A stretch of 20,656 nt of DNA from a virus, in IMG/VR virus record IMGVR_UViG_3300047547_000130, positions 1 to 20,656 of that record; one strand, given 5' to 3'. The translations under genes were made by a program, and so were the position numbers. Positions 1 to 4,920 of this stretch are shown piece after piece (position 1 is the stretch's first letter; each line of letters begins with the position of its first letter). Under the pieces are notes generated by a model. The model saw only the letters and a list, made by a program, of their open reading frames with translations, did no database searches and was not told the origin of the DNA.

Positions 1-187
1 AGTCGGTGTCAAAGTTAACCGCGAATCCGCAGTCCGCCCGAAAAGGGTCTGATTCAAATTTTGAAATCAGCCCGTCGTCACGCATGTCGGCGTGGATTTT
101 GGCCAAGTCTTTGATCGGCAGTTTGGTCAGCGAAATTGCAAGACTTTCGGACGATTTAGCGGCGAAGCCAGTCTTGTAAGTTTCCAT
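1..187 (-). CDS. Partial leftward gene, unknown function (N-terminal 62 residues)
   Basis: This reading frame starts at the ATG whose complement lies at 185-187 and stays open to the window edge, so its C-terminus is missing. The visible protein begins METYKTGFAAKSSESLAISL and is mildly charged, with no membrane segment or motif I recognise. A good ribosome binding site (GGAGGGAGAG on the minus strand) lies just upstream, and a near-consensus promoter with the same direction sits at 237-265. It is transcribed away from all other genes in the window, so it probably belongs to a separate leftward early or regulatory transcript. The start is well supported; the function is unknown. Confidence 0.75.
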   Translation of the reverse strand, partial: METYKTGFAAKSSESLAISLTKLPIKDLAKIHADMRDDGLISKFESDPFRADCGFAVNFDTD

Positions 188-200
188 TTTTTCTCTCCCT

Positions 201-258
201 CCAGGCGTTGCCTGGTGTTGTGGTTTCGTGTCTATATGTATAGCCTGGACAGCCAGGC
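201..258. promoter_or_regulatory. Pair of CCAGGC/GCCTGG inverted repeats, candidate operators
   Basis: Two perfect six-base inverted repeats use the same hexamer: CCAGGC-gtt-GCCTGG at 201-215 and GCCTGG-acag-CCAGGC at 243-258. The second fills the promoter spacer; the first lies in the leader and touches the ribosome binding site of the leftward gene. This is the layout expected for an autoregulatory operator, or for an RNA hairpin hiding the ribosome binding site. The four arms are also CCWGG (Dcm-type) sequences. Confidence 0.5.
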
Positions 259-265
259 CTGTCAA
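237..265 (-). promoter_or_regulatory. Leftward sigma70-like promoter
   Basis: On the minus strand a perfect -35 box TTGACA (260-265) is followed by a 17-base spacer and TATACA as the -10 box (237-242). The spacer contains the inverted repeat GCCTGG-n4-CCAGGC, so a repressor could bind between the two boxes. Transcription would start near 229-230 and read into the partial gene at 1-187, leaving a leader of about 42 bases. Confidence 0.75.
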
Positions 266-289
266 CGAAATTTCCGCCAAAAATCTAAA

Positions 290-304
290 TGAGACTCGGT
301 ATCA
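290..304. promoter_or_regulatory. Operator-like site A (TGAGACTCGGTATCA)
   Basis: This 15-base sequence matches 14 of 15 bases of the site at 928-942. It carries only one half of the palindrome seen there. It lies just upstream of the -35 box of the leftward promoter, where an activator or repressor could act. Confidence 0.4.
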
Positions 305-684
305 AAATCAGGCGCCGCATAACGGCCCGCAGATCACAGTTTTGGCCGACCCTGGGTATTTGGGTCGTTGCTAAACTGCACCGAAAAGCCCCCAGGGAAG
401 GGGCAAGGGGGAGACTATAAGAGGGGGATTGGGGATGGGTCTTGTCTTGGGTCTTGCGACTAGTTGCAAGACTTGCGACTACGGTAGAGCTTCTCTTGTG
501 TTTCAGTGTGGACAACTAGTACACTCACTATTCCTTTCTTGGTCCTTTTGTCGCTTACCCAGCCCTATTGTGCCAATGCCGCCACTAACTAGACGCCAAT
601 CCGTGCGATAACCTGCTGCAATCGGCATGTAATCTAGCGTAACTGCTGACAACTACTAGAGTTAGATGCAAAGCGTCAACGCAA

Positions 685-702
685 CATACCGAGTATTATC
701 GG
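685..702. promoter_or_regulatory. Operator-like site, degenerate copy (ACTCGGTAT on minus strand)
   Basis: Read on the minus strand this site contains GATAATACTCGGTATG. It shares the nine bases ACTCGGTAT with the sites at 290 and 923 and keeps a GATA half-site, although the spacing is two bases shorter. It is the weakest member of the family. Confidence 0.3.
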
Positions 703-717
703 ACGTTCGCGCTCATT

Positions 718-740
718 CTGAGACTGATTCTCAGTATCAG
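718..740. promoter_or_regulatory. Operator-like palindrome, site B
   Basis: This 23-base sequence begins CTGAGACTGA and ends CTCAGTATCAG. Its two 11-base arms match at 9 positions about a central T. It shares the CTCAG/CGG-TATC right half with the sites at 290, 923 and 5456, which suggests a common DNA-binding regulator. Confidence 0.45.
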
Positions 741-874
741 GCAAGGGCGGGGGGTGGCCCGGCGCGAGTCCCGAATGATGATTCTAACCCCCATCTTTTT
801 TCCTGAGAAATTCCAAAATCAGACCTTGCCAAATCGTCTGTAGCGTGTTTTAAGGCTTCACCCTGAGGTTTGGT

Positions 875-1090
875 ATGGACCTTGGCCTAACTTTGAGCTA
901 CAGGCTGCTACAGCGCGTTTTTGATACTGAGACTCGGTATCGTTGGGGTGGTGTCCCGTGTGATTTCGTGGAAAATGGCGAAATTTTTTCTGGAAATGCG
1001 TTTCAGAATCGGGTAGGTTTGGTGGTGCCTGACCTGAGCCAGAAGCCGGGTCCGGCCTCTATCGCGTCTTTGCCGGTTGTGACGCGGTGA
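875..1090 (+). CDS. Possible small protein of 71 residues, doubtful
   Basis: An ATG at 875 follows GAGG with seven bases of spacing and opens a frame of 71 codons. The product has no recognised motif. Against it being a gene, an operator-like palindrome (923-941) lies inside it, its stop codon lies in the loop of the terminator-like hairpin at 1072-1102, and its codon use is unlike the accepted genes. The same stretch could instead be an untranslated or small RNA ending at that hairpin. I list it so the stretch is not lost. Confidence 0.25.
   Translation: MDLGLTLSYRLLQRVFDTETRYRWGGVPCDFVENGEIFSGNAFQNRVGLVVPDLSQKPGPASIASLPVVTR
923..941. promoter_or_regulatory. Operator-like palindrome, site C
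   Basis: The sequence GATACTGAGACTCGGTATC is a 19-base inverted repeat with nine-base arms about a central A and only one mismatched pair. It is the best symmetric member of the repeated site family and shares 14 bases with the site at 290-304. Confidence 0.5.
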
Positions 1091-1112
1091 CGGACAACCG
1101 GCTTTTGATTTT
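1072..1112 (+). terminator. Rho-independent terminator-like hairpin just before tRNA-His
   Basis: GCCGGTTGT (1072-1080) pairs perfectly with ACAACCGGC (1094-1102) across a 13-base loop, followed by TTTTGATTTT. This is a textbook intrinsic terminator on the plus strand. It ends only four bases before the tRNA-His gene, so the tRNA must either rely on read-through or have a promoter that I cannot see. Confidence 0.65.
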
Positions 1113-1116
1113 CCGT

Positions 1117-1193
1117 GGTGGCGGTAGCTCAATCGGTAGAGCGTGCGGCTGTGGCCCGCGAGGTTGCCGGTTCGAGTCCGGTCCGTCGCCCCA
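1117..1193 (+). tRNA. tRNA-His (anticodon GUG), CCA encoded
   Basis: All arms fold. The acceptor GTGGCGG (1118-1124) pairs with CCGTCGC (1183-1189) with two wobbles. The D arm is GCTC/GAGC, the anticodon stem TGCGG/CCGCG encloses the loop CTGTGGC with anticodon GTG, and the T arm is GCCGG-TTCGAGT-CCGGT. The base before the acceptor is G (1117) and the discriminator is C (1190). This gives the G-1:C73 pair that identifies histidine tRNAs. CCA is encoded at 1191-1193. It is probably phage-carried, although a prophage attachment at a tRNA gene cannot be excluded. Confidence 0.93.
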
Positions 1194-1220
1194 AGTTTCA
1201 GGAGATCCCGGAGAGTTCAC

Positions 1221-1529
1221 ATGCCGCAGACAAAAGCGAGGTCGAACATGGGCAAGCACCGCCTGAAACCGCCGAAGCATCCCAAGGTGTTTTCCGAGTT
1301 GAAGGACGCGCTGCTGGCGCGGTTTATCCATGCCCGTCCGGTGAGCTACAAGGCCATGCTTGCGGCCTGCCGGATGGAGGACTTCGCCAAGCAGCTTGGT
1401 TATGCCAGCCATCCCCAGTGGGGCATGACCGTCTGGAATGACAAGCTGTTCTCGTTCTACCGGACTCAAGGCGCGAAAGACCTGAAATATTTTGTCCGGC
1501 GCGGGAAATTTATCTGGATTTTCCGGTAG
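1221..1529 (+). CDS. Hypothetical phage protein, 102 residues
   Basis: The chosen ATG at 1221 follows CCGGAGAG; an internal ATG at 1248 preceded by GAGG is an alternative. The start cannot lie further upstream because that would enter the tRNA gene. The protein is basic at the N-terminus (KHRLKPPKHPK) and rich in aromatic residues at the C-terminus, ending GKFIWIFR. I see no membrane helix or known motif. It opens the rightward cluster of small accessory genes. The frame is probably real because it has a good ribosome binding site and normal codon use; its function is unknown. Confidence 0.6.
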   Translation: MPQTKARSNMGKHRLKPPKHPKVFSELKDALLARFIHARPVSYKAMLAACRMEDFAKQLGYASHPQWGMTVWNDKLFSFYRTQGAKDLKYFVRRGKFIWIFR

Positions 1530-1578
1530 CCGTTTTGTAGCATGTCGTCCGTACGCGATTTCTGAAAGGTTGACTGCG

Positions 1579-1731
1579 GTGTCAGTCAGCAAGCAAATCC
1601 TCGAATCCCACGGCTACGAATCGGCATCCGAGCCACGGTCATTACCGTCTCGGATCGCCAACGCCATCTACCTGCTTGTTGTCTTCACCGAAGCCATCAT
1701 TCTCAGCGCGGCGGTGTTCCTGTTCATGTAG
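1579..1731 (+). CDS. Small single-pass membrane protein, 50 residues
   Basis: The best start is a GTG at 1579, preceded by GAAAGG with nine bases of spacing; earlier in-frame starts would overlap the previous gene. The product is a polar N-terminal segment of about 27 residues followed by one hydrophobic helix (IYLLVVFTEAIILSAAVFLF) that runs almost to the C-terminus, so it looks tail-anchored. Small membrane peptides in phage accessory regions can act in lysis, superinfection exclusion or membrane interference. Nothing here decides between these. It ends five bases before the tRNA-like element. Confidence 0.55.
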   Translation: MSVSKQILESHGYESASEPRSLPSRIANAIYLLVVFTEAIILSAAVFLFM

Positions 1732-1736
1732 TCCAT

Positions 1737-1810
1737 GAGGGAGAAGCTCTCGTTAGAGCGTTCGCCACACCGGGCGAAAGGATCAGGTTCAACTCCTGAC
1801 TCCCTCTCCA
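1737..1810 (+). ncRNA. tRNA-like element with abnormal anticodon and D arms
   Basis: The acceptor GAGGGAG (1737-1743) pairs perfectly with CTCCCTC (1800-1806), followed by T and an encoded CCA (1808-1810). The T arm TCAGG-TTCAACT-CCTGA is canonical. The D arm GCTC-TCGTTA-GAGC lacks the usual GG of the D loop. The anticodon arm pairs either as TTCGC/GCGAA around the eight-base loop CACACCGG, or as six pairs around ACACCG; neither gives U33 in a seven-base loop. U73 and the CC in the loop recall glycine tRNA, but no reliable decoding can be assigned. It may be a decayed tRNA or a tRNA mimic. Confidence 0.6.
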
Positions 1811-1837
1811 GTTTTTATACCCAAGGAGAGAGCTGTC

Positions 1838-1945
1838 ATGCCGAGAAAGAAAAGCGAAATAGAGGCTCTGAAAATTATGAACTTCGGCAGCTTGTTCGCT
1901 GGCATCGGTGGTTTCGATCTCGGTCTTGAGCGTGTCAGTCGCTGA
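1838..1945 (+). pseudogene. N-terminal stub of a C5-cytosine DNA methyltransferase (35 residues)
   Basis: An ATG at 1838, after AAGGAGAG, encodes 35 residues including FGSLFAGIGGFDLGLER (residues 16-32). This is the conserved motif I (S-adenosylmethionine-binding FxGxGG) at the start of Dcm-type cytosine-5 methyltransferases. The frame stops two residues after VS, and no other motif, including the catalytic Pro-Cys motif, follows in any frame before the next gene. Complete enzymes are usually over 300 residues, so this is a remnant or a very short product of one. The ribosome binding site is intact, so the stub could still be translated. Confidence 0.65.
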
Positions 1946-1996
1946 ATGGGTCGGTCGGCGGATACTAGCGGCAGATGAAAAATTGAAAGGGAAATC

Positions 1997-2227
1997 ATGA
2001 CCCCGGAACGGCTGGAGCAAATCAGAAATTTCGCATGGGAGACGAGCGGCATTGGCGATGCTGTGAATATGCTCGACGAATGCGTTGATGAGATTGACAG
2101 ACTTCGGGAGAAGATCAAGGCGTCGCATGATTTCATAGCGGGGCGTTGCTATTGCGGGTCGATAGTCGATCTAGCCGTCCAATGCGCAAACTGCTGCTGG
2201 CTCAAACAACACTCGGAGATAAAATGA
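1997..2227 (+). CDS. Hypothetical small protein, possible zinc ribbon, 76 residues
   Basis: The start ATG follows GAAAGGGAA at proper spacing. The N-terminal half is a charged helical region (DECVDEIDRLREKIKASHDF). The C-terminal half has a cysteine group, CYCG followed by CANCC, which could hold a metal ion. The family is unknown to me. The stop codon overlaps the next start in an ATGA, so the two genes are translationally coupled. Confidence 0.6.
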   Translation: MTPERLEQIRNFAWETSGIGDAVNMLDECVDEIDRLREKIKASHDFIAGRCYCGSIVDLAVQCANCCWLKQHSEIK

Positions 2228-2331
2228 AAACTGCGACGAAACACAAACACTGGACCGCCGCCGCCTCCGCAGCCTCCGCAGCCGCCGCCGCCGCCTACGC
2301 CGCCGCCTGCACACTTTTAACGAAGCGGTAA
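2224..2331 (+). CDS. Alanine-rich peptide, 35 residues
   Basis: The ATG at 2224 overlaps the preceding stop as ATGA. The product is basic at its N-terminus (MKTATKHKHW), then nearly pure alanine with a few Ser and Tyr (about residues 12-28), then CTLLTKR. The DNA is a tract of GCC and GCA/TCC triplets, which is prone to slippage. Phage proteins often contain alanine-aromatic low-complexity tracts, so this may be a shortened remnant of one. The function is unknown, and it is uncertain that a stable protein is made. Confidence 0.4.
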   Translation: MKTATKHKHWTAAASAASAAAAAAYAAACTLLTKR

Positions 2332-2447
2332 ATAAGAGAGCTGGCTGGTATGGACGGTACGATCATCCAGGCGCTCTAGAATGTAATTCTCCGTTAAAAT
2401 CACAGATTATGGCACATATAACGCCGCTCAGCGGCAGGAGGAATGAG
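2332..2447 (+). other. Short gap with hairpin before the RyR gene
   Basis: No gene is visible. GCCGCTCAGCGGC (2423-2435) is a perfect small dyad that abuts the AGGAGG ribosome binding site (2436-2441) of the next gene and could influence its translation. A second dyad, AGAAT-gta-ATTCT, lies in the middle of the gap. Confidence 0.4.
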
Positions 2448-2825
2448 ATGGAAGATTCTGAGATTGAAATTATAGCTCGCATGTGTCACGAAGCGAATCG
2501 CGTTCTGTGTGATTACAGTGCCGAGTCGTTTCAGCAATTGCCGTGGTCAGAATGCCCGCAATGGCAAAAGGACTCCGCAATGGTTGGCGTAAAAAATATC
2601 ATCGAAAAGCCTAGGGCGACTCCGCGTGATTCCCACGAGTCATGGCTCAAGCAAAAGGTCGCCGATGGGTGGGTCTATGGCGAGGTCAAAGACGCTGAGA
2701 AAAAGACACACCCTTGCATGGTTCAGTACGACAAATTACCGGCCAAGCAGCGGATGAAGGATTTTGTCTTTACCGGGATTGTAAGATCTGTAATGGCTGG
2801 CTTCGTAGATGGGTGTAAACTATGA
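2448..2825 (+). CDS. RyR-domain-containing phage protein, 125 residues
   Basis: The ATG at 2448 follows a perfect AGGAGG six bases upstream; the in-frame ATG at 2409 lacks one. The protein opens with IARMCHEANR and contains PWSECPQWQKDSA, DSHESWLKQKVADGWVYG and KDAEKKTHPC followed by VQYDKLP. This is the signature of the RyR domain (ryanodine-receptor repeat, roughly residues 30-112), which many phage and bacterial proteins carry alone. The biochemical role of stand-alone RyR proteins is not known to me; eukaryotic versions lie in calcium channels. The stop overlaps the next start as ATGA, so the gene is coupled to its neighbour. Confidence 0.85.
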   Translation: MEDSEIEIIARMCHEANRVLCDYSAESFQQLPWSECPQWQKDSAMVGVKNIIEKPRATPRDSHESWLKQKVADGWVYGEVKDAEKKTHPCMVQYDKLPAKQRMKDFVFTGIVRSVMAGFVDGCKL

Positions 2826-3091
2826 ATCCAATGGATGACCTACGCGCAAAAATCACGCTGGCCGAATTGGATCAACTGAGCATTGAAAACATGGTTGCGC
2901 GGCCGCCCCGGGTCACCCGCAATGCTCTGCATGTTGCGGTGCAACAGGCTTCCAGGCAAATCGGATTCACGGTCGAAGACCTTGGCCGCGATTCGCAGTT
3001 TTCCACAAGGTCGGAAATGCTAATCGCTGACGCGATCAATGACATGCTTTGGGCGGCGCACGCAAAGCACTGGAAGGAGAATTCGCCATGA
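2822..3091 (+). CDS. Hypothetical protein, 89 residues
   Basis: The start overlaps the RyR gene stop (ATGA) and the stop overlaps the next start (ATGA), so this is the middle of a three-gene coupled unit. The sequence looks mostly helical and soluble, with RPPRVTRNALHVAVQQASRQ in the first half and an acidic, helical C-terminal part ending KHWKENSP. No motif is recognised. The tight coupling on both sides supports a real gene. Confidence 0.65.
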   Translation: MNPMDDLRAKITLAELDQLSIENMVARPPRVTRNALHVAVQQASRQIGFTVEDLGRDSQFSTRSEMLIADAINDMLWAAHAKHWKENSP

Positions 3092-3735
3092 CCCTGACCG
3101 AATTTTGCAAACGGTGGAACGAGAACGAGGCGGATTGGATTCAGTATCCATCCGGCGCGATTGTCAGTAAAAAAGCAAAAATTGAAAAACCTGACAATAT
3201 ACTCGGCGGATTCATCTGGCACAATGCGCAGGTGTCCGGCAATGCGCGGGTGTTCGGCGATGCGCAGGTGTTCGGCAATGCGCGGGTGTCCGGCGATGCG
3301 CAGGTGTTCGGCAATGCGCAGGTGTCCGGCGATGCGCAGGTGTCCGGCGATGCGCGGGTGTCCGGCAAAGCGTGGGTGTCCGGCGATGCGCAGGTGTTCG
3401 GCAATGCGCGGGTGTTCGGCGATGCGCAGGTGTTCGGCGATGCGCAGGTGTCCGGCAATGCGCGGGTGTTCGGCAATGCGCGGGTGTCCGGCAATGCGTG
3501 GGAAAATTCGCCATTACAGATTCAGGGGACCCAATTCTTCGTCAACATGGCAACGCATAGCGTTCTCAGGATTGGCTGTCATCAAATGACGATTGCTGAA
3601 TGGAAAAAACGTGGACGGGCGATTGCCAAAAAAAATGGATTCACGCCAGCGCAGATCGCCGAATACAAGCTCTACATTGAGCTGGCTGAAAAACTCTACA
3701 GGAAGCCGAGAAAGGGGTCCAAAAATGCCAAGTGA
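3088..3735 (+). CDS. Hexapeptide-repeat beta-helix protein, 215 residues
   Basis: Start ATG at 3088 overlaps the previous stop and follows GGAGA. Residues about 48-137 are fifteen tandem hexapeptides of the form (Q/R/W)V(S/F)G(N/D)A, the pattern of a left-handed parallel beta-helix as in hexapeptide transferases and phage proteins annotated as polymer-forming. The N-terminal 45 residues (MTLTEFCKRWNENEADWIQ) and the C-terminal part (FFVNMATHSVLRIGCHQ, then a charged helix with AEYKLYIELAEKLYRKP) flank the helix and are typical of such phage proteins. No catalytic site of an acyltransferase is visible. Its role is unknown; it may be a binding or scaffold protein. Confidence 0.8.
   Translation: MTLTEFCKRWNENEADWIQYPSGAIVSKKAKIEKPDNILGGFIWHNAQVSGNARVFGDAQVFGNARVSGDAQVFGNAQVSGDAQVSGDARVSGKAWVSGDAQVFGNARVFGDAQVFGDAQVSGNARVFGNARVSGNAWENSPLQIQGTQFFVNMATHSVLRIGCHQMTIAEWKKRGRAIAKKNGFTPAQIAEYKLYIELAEKLYRKPRKGSKNAK
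3229..3498 (+). repeat. Fifteen tandem 18-bp repeats inside the beta-helix gene
   Basis: The unit is (C/T)(A/G)GGTGT(C/T)CGGC(A/G)ATGCG and occurs 15 times without a gap. GTG, GGC and GCG codons are identical in every unit. All differences fall at three codons: CAG, CGG or TGG; TCC or TTC; and AAT or GAT (once AAA). Each change alters the amino acid, and there is no silent difference. The period keeps several other frames free of stops on both strands, which explains overlapping arginine- and proline-rich frames that are not genes. Confidence 0.95.
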
Positions 3736-3778
3736 AATGACGCCGATTCCGCTTTATTGGCAAGGCTGCCGGAGCTAG
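3725..3778 (+). CDS. Possible 17-residue leader peptide
   Basis: An ATG at 3725 follows AAAGGGG with good spacing and encodes MPSEMTPIPLYWQGCRS before a stop at 3776-3778. It overlaps the end of the beta-helix gene by 11 bases and stops four bases before the next ATG. It could be a coupling peptide or chance; there is no other support. Confidence 0.25.
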   Translation: MPSEMTPIPLYWQGCRS

Positions 3779-3782
3779 CGAG

Positions 3783-3908
3783 ATGAGTCGTCATGTTCAA
3801 AGCATGAACTCAAAAGTGCAGGAGATGAATCTCCTTCTTCATAGTTCGGTCTATACGAAGTCATGCCCAGTCTGTGCCATGAATAGGATCGAGAATGATA
3901 AAGCGTAA
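3783..3908 (+). CDS. Hypothetical small protein with CPVC motif, 41 residues
   Basis: The ATG at 3783 is preceded by GGAG eight bases upstream. The product has a helical first half and a CPVC motif (residues 28-31) followed by a charged tail ending NDKA. A CxxC pair in so short a protein suggests metal or thiol chemistry, but a second pair is absent, so it could only work as a dimer or with a partner. It overlaps the next gene by 14 bases, consistent with coupled translation. Confidence 0.45.
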   Translation: MSRHVQSMNSKVQEMNLLLHSSVYTKSCPVCAMNRIENDKA

Positions 3909-4128
3909 GCGTTGGTCGAAGAGGCGGCGCAGGCTATTCGAGCTAAAAGCCAAGTGGAAACGGGAGAAACGGTATCGGCGGTATCGTGGAGCCGATGGTC
4001 GGTTCATTCCGAACAAGGGCGCATTCTACGCCATCTTTCAGCGGGTGTACTTGGAGCCGATGAAGGATGAGATTAACAGGGTATCTGGACTGTTTGGCTT
4101 TGCAAAAAGGATCGAAAATGATCGGTGA
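3895..4128 (+). CDS. Strongly basic hypothetical protein, 77 residues
   Basis: The ATG at 3895 follows AGGATCGAGA. The N-terminal half is very rich in Lys and Arg (MIKRKRWSKRRRRLFELKAK), which suggests nucleic-acid or ribosome binding; the second half (GADGRFIPNKGAFYAIFQRV) is more like a folded domain. No family is recognised. It overlaps both neighbours (14 and 11 bases), so it belongs to the same polycistronic unit. Confidence 0.6.
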   Translation: MIKRKRWSKRRRRLFELKAKWKREKRYRRYRGADGRFIPNKGAFYAIFQRVYLEPMKDEINRVSGLFGFAKRIENDR

Positions 4129-4432
4129 AAACAACATGCGGACCATGTATCTACAGGCGACCGTGGCGTGGCATAGGCGATTGCTGGAGTTGCACGAGGA
4201 AAAAAACGCGATTGCTGCGGCGTATCGACATGCGGTGTTCTCTCGTGATGTGTACAGGGAGCTTGATGGCGAAATAGATACGCAGATAGCCGACAATAAT
4301 CAGTACATCAAAGACGGACTTGAACGTCTGGACGCCTTAGACTGTTCGCCAGACGAATACCAGCTTATGCAGTGCCAATGCGGGAAAGTTGGCTGCACGG
4401 ATAGGATTCTCGTTAAACGGAGCGGGCTATGA
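4118..4432 (+). CDS. Hypothetical protein with C-terminal cysteine cluster, 104 residues
   Basis: The ATG at 4118 follows AAAAAGG; an earlier in-frame ATG at 4067 would lie deep inside the previous gene. The body is helical and charged (AWHRRLLELHEEKNAIAAAY). The C-terminus holds MQCQCGKVGCTDR, a cysteine cluster that may bind zinc. It ends in an ATGA overlap with the RuvC-like resolvase, so the two are probably made together. I do not recognise the family. Confidence 0.6.
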   Translation: MIGENNMRTMYLQATVAWHRRLLELHEEKNAIAAAYRHAVFSRDVYRELDGEIDTQIADNNQYIKDGLERLDALDCSPDEYQLMQCQCGKVGCTDRILVKRSGL

Positions 4433-4920
4433 AAATTGTTGGAATCGACCCCGGACTCAGTGGCGGCATTGCCATCATGGACGAAGTCAATCTTGTCACT
4501 CATGCCATGCCAACGGTCTCCGTGGGAAAGAAGAATGCCATCTGTCTCCCGGTCTTGCGCGGAATGCTTGTCTCTGCTAATCCGCAATGCGTGTACATCG
4601 AGAAGGTGTCCGCCATGCCAAAGCAGGGCGTGACCTCGATGTTCAACTTCGGCATGGGATACGGCATGATCCAAGGGATGTGCGCCGCGCTCAAGATACC
4701 CTATGAGTTCGTGACGCCGCAGGAATGGAAAAAGACGGTCTTGGCCGGGAGACCGTCAGGCTCGGAGGCTGAGTACGCCGGTCAACGTTGGCCGGATCAC
4801 AACTGGCTGGAGACCGCACGCTGCAAGAAGTGGCATGACGGCATGATTGACGCAGCCCTGATTGCCGAGTATGGTATGCGAAAGACGCGAGGCCAAAATG
4901 TCGTCCAGAGACCTGCATAG
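4429..4920 (+). CDS. RuvC-like Holliday-junction resolvase
   Basis: The protein (163 residues, close to the usual size of RuvC and phage homologues) begins MKIVGIDPGLSGGIA, the first RNase H-fold strand with catalytic Asp7. YIEKVSAMPKQG supplies Glu58, and the near-C-terminal HDGMIDA supplies Asp137 and Asp141, which completes the four-acid active site. SMFNFGMGYGMIQGM matches the glycine-rich helix region of the family. Phage RuvC-like enzymes cut branched DNA made by replication and recombination before packaging. This fits its place just ahead of the terminase genes. It starts by an ATGA overlap with the preceding gene. Confidence 0.9.
   Translation: MKIVGIDPGLSGGIAIMDEVNLVTHAMPTVSVGKKNAICLPVLRGMLVSANPQCVYIEKVSAMPKQGVTSMFNFGMGYGMIQGMCAALKIPYEFVTPQEWKKTVLAGRPSGSEAEYAGQRWPDHNWLETARCKKWHDGMIDAALIAEYGMRKTRGQNVVQRPA

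Larger units (their letters stand above)
188..874. other. Long non-coding control region
   Basis: About 690 bases without a convincing gene; short open frames here lack good ribosome binding sites. The left end holds the leftward promoter. At 451-472 there is a near-perfect 22-base palindrome (GTCTTGC, 8 bases, GCAAGAC), and the sequence CTTGCGACTA recurs directly after it. Five CTAG tetramers fall between 460 and 659. Copies of a TGAGAC/GGTATC dyad occur at 290-304, 685-702 and 718-740. A weak rightward promoter could be TTGTGT (496-501) with TACACT (520-525). The region looks like a phage control or intergenic switch region; I see no integrase, repressor or clear replication origin. Confidence 0.6.

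Noticed and set aside
508-516. DnaA-box-like TGTGGACAA
   Set aside because: Only one degenerate copy and no AT-rich unwinding region or iterons, so no origin can be claimed.
429-611. Short open frame in the control region
   Set aside because: No good ribosome binding site, overlaps a palindrome and CTAG cluster, and the product is low in meaningful pattern.
1117-1193. Phage attachment site at tRNA-His
   Set aside because: No integrase gene and no second partial copy of the tRNA 3' end are seen in the window, so it cannot be supported.
3229-3498. CRISPR-like array
   Set aside because: Repeats are contiguous 18-bp units with no spacers and lie in frame within a protein gene.
3141-3589. Several overlapping Arg/Pro/His-rich open frames on both strands across the beta-helix gene
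   Set aside because: They are a by-product of the 18-bp repeat, which has no stop codons in several frames; they lack ribosome binding sites.
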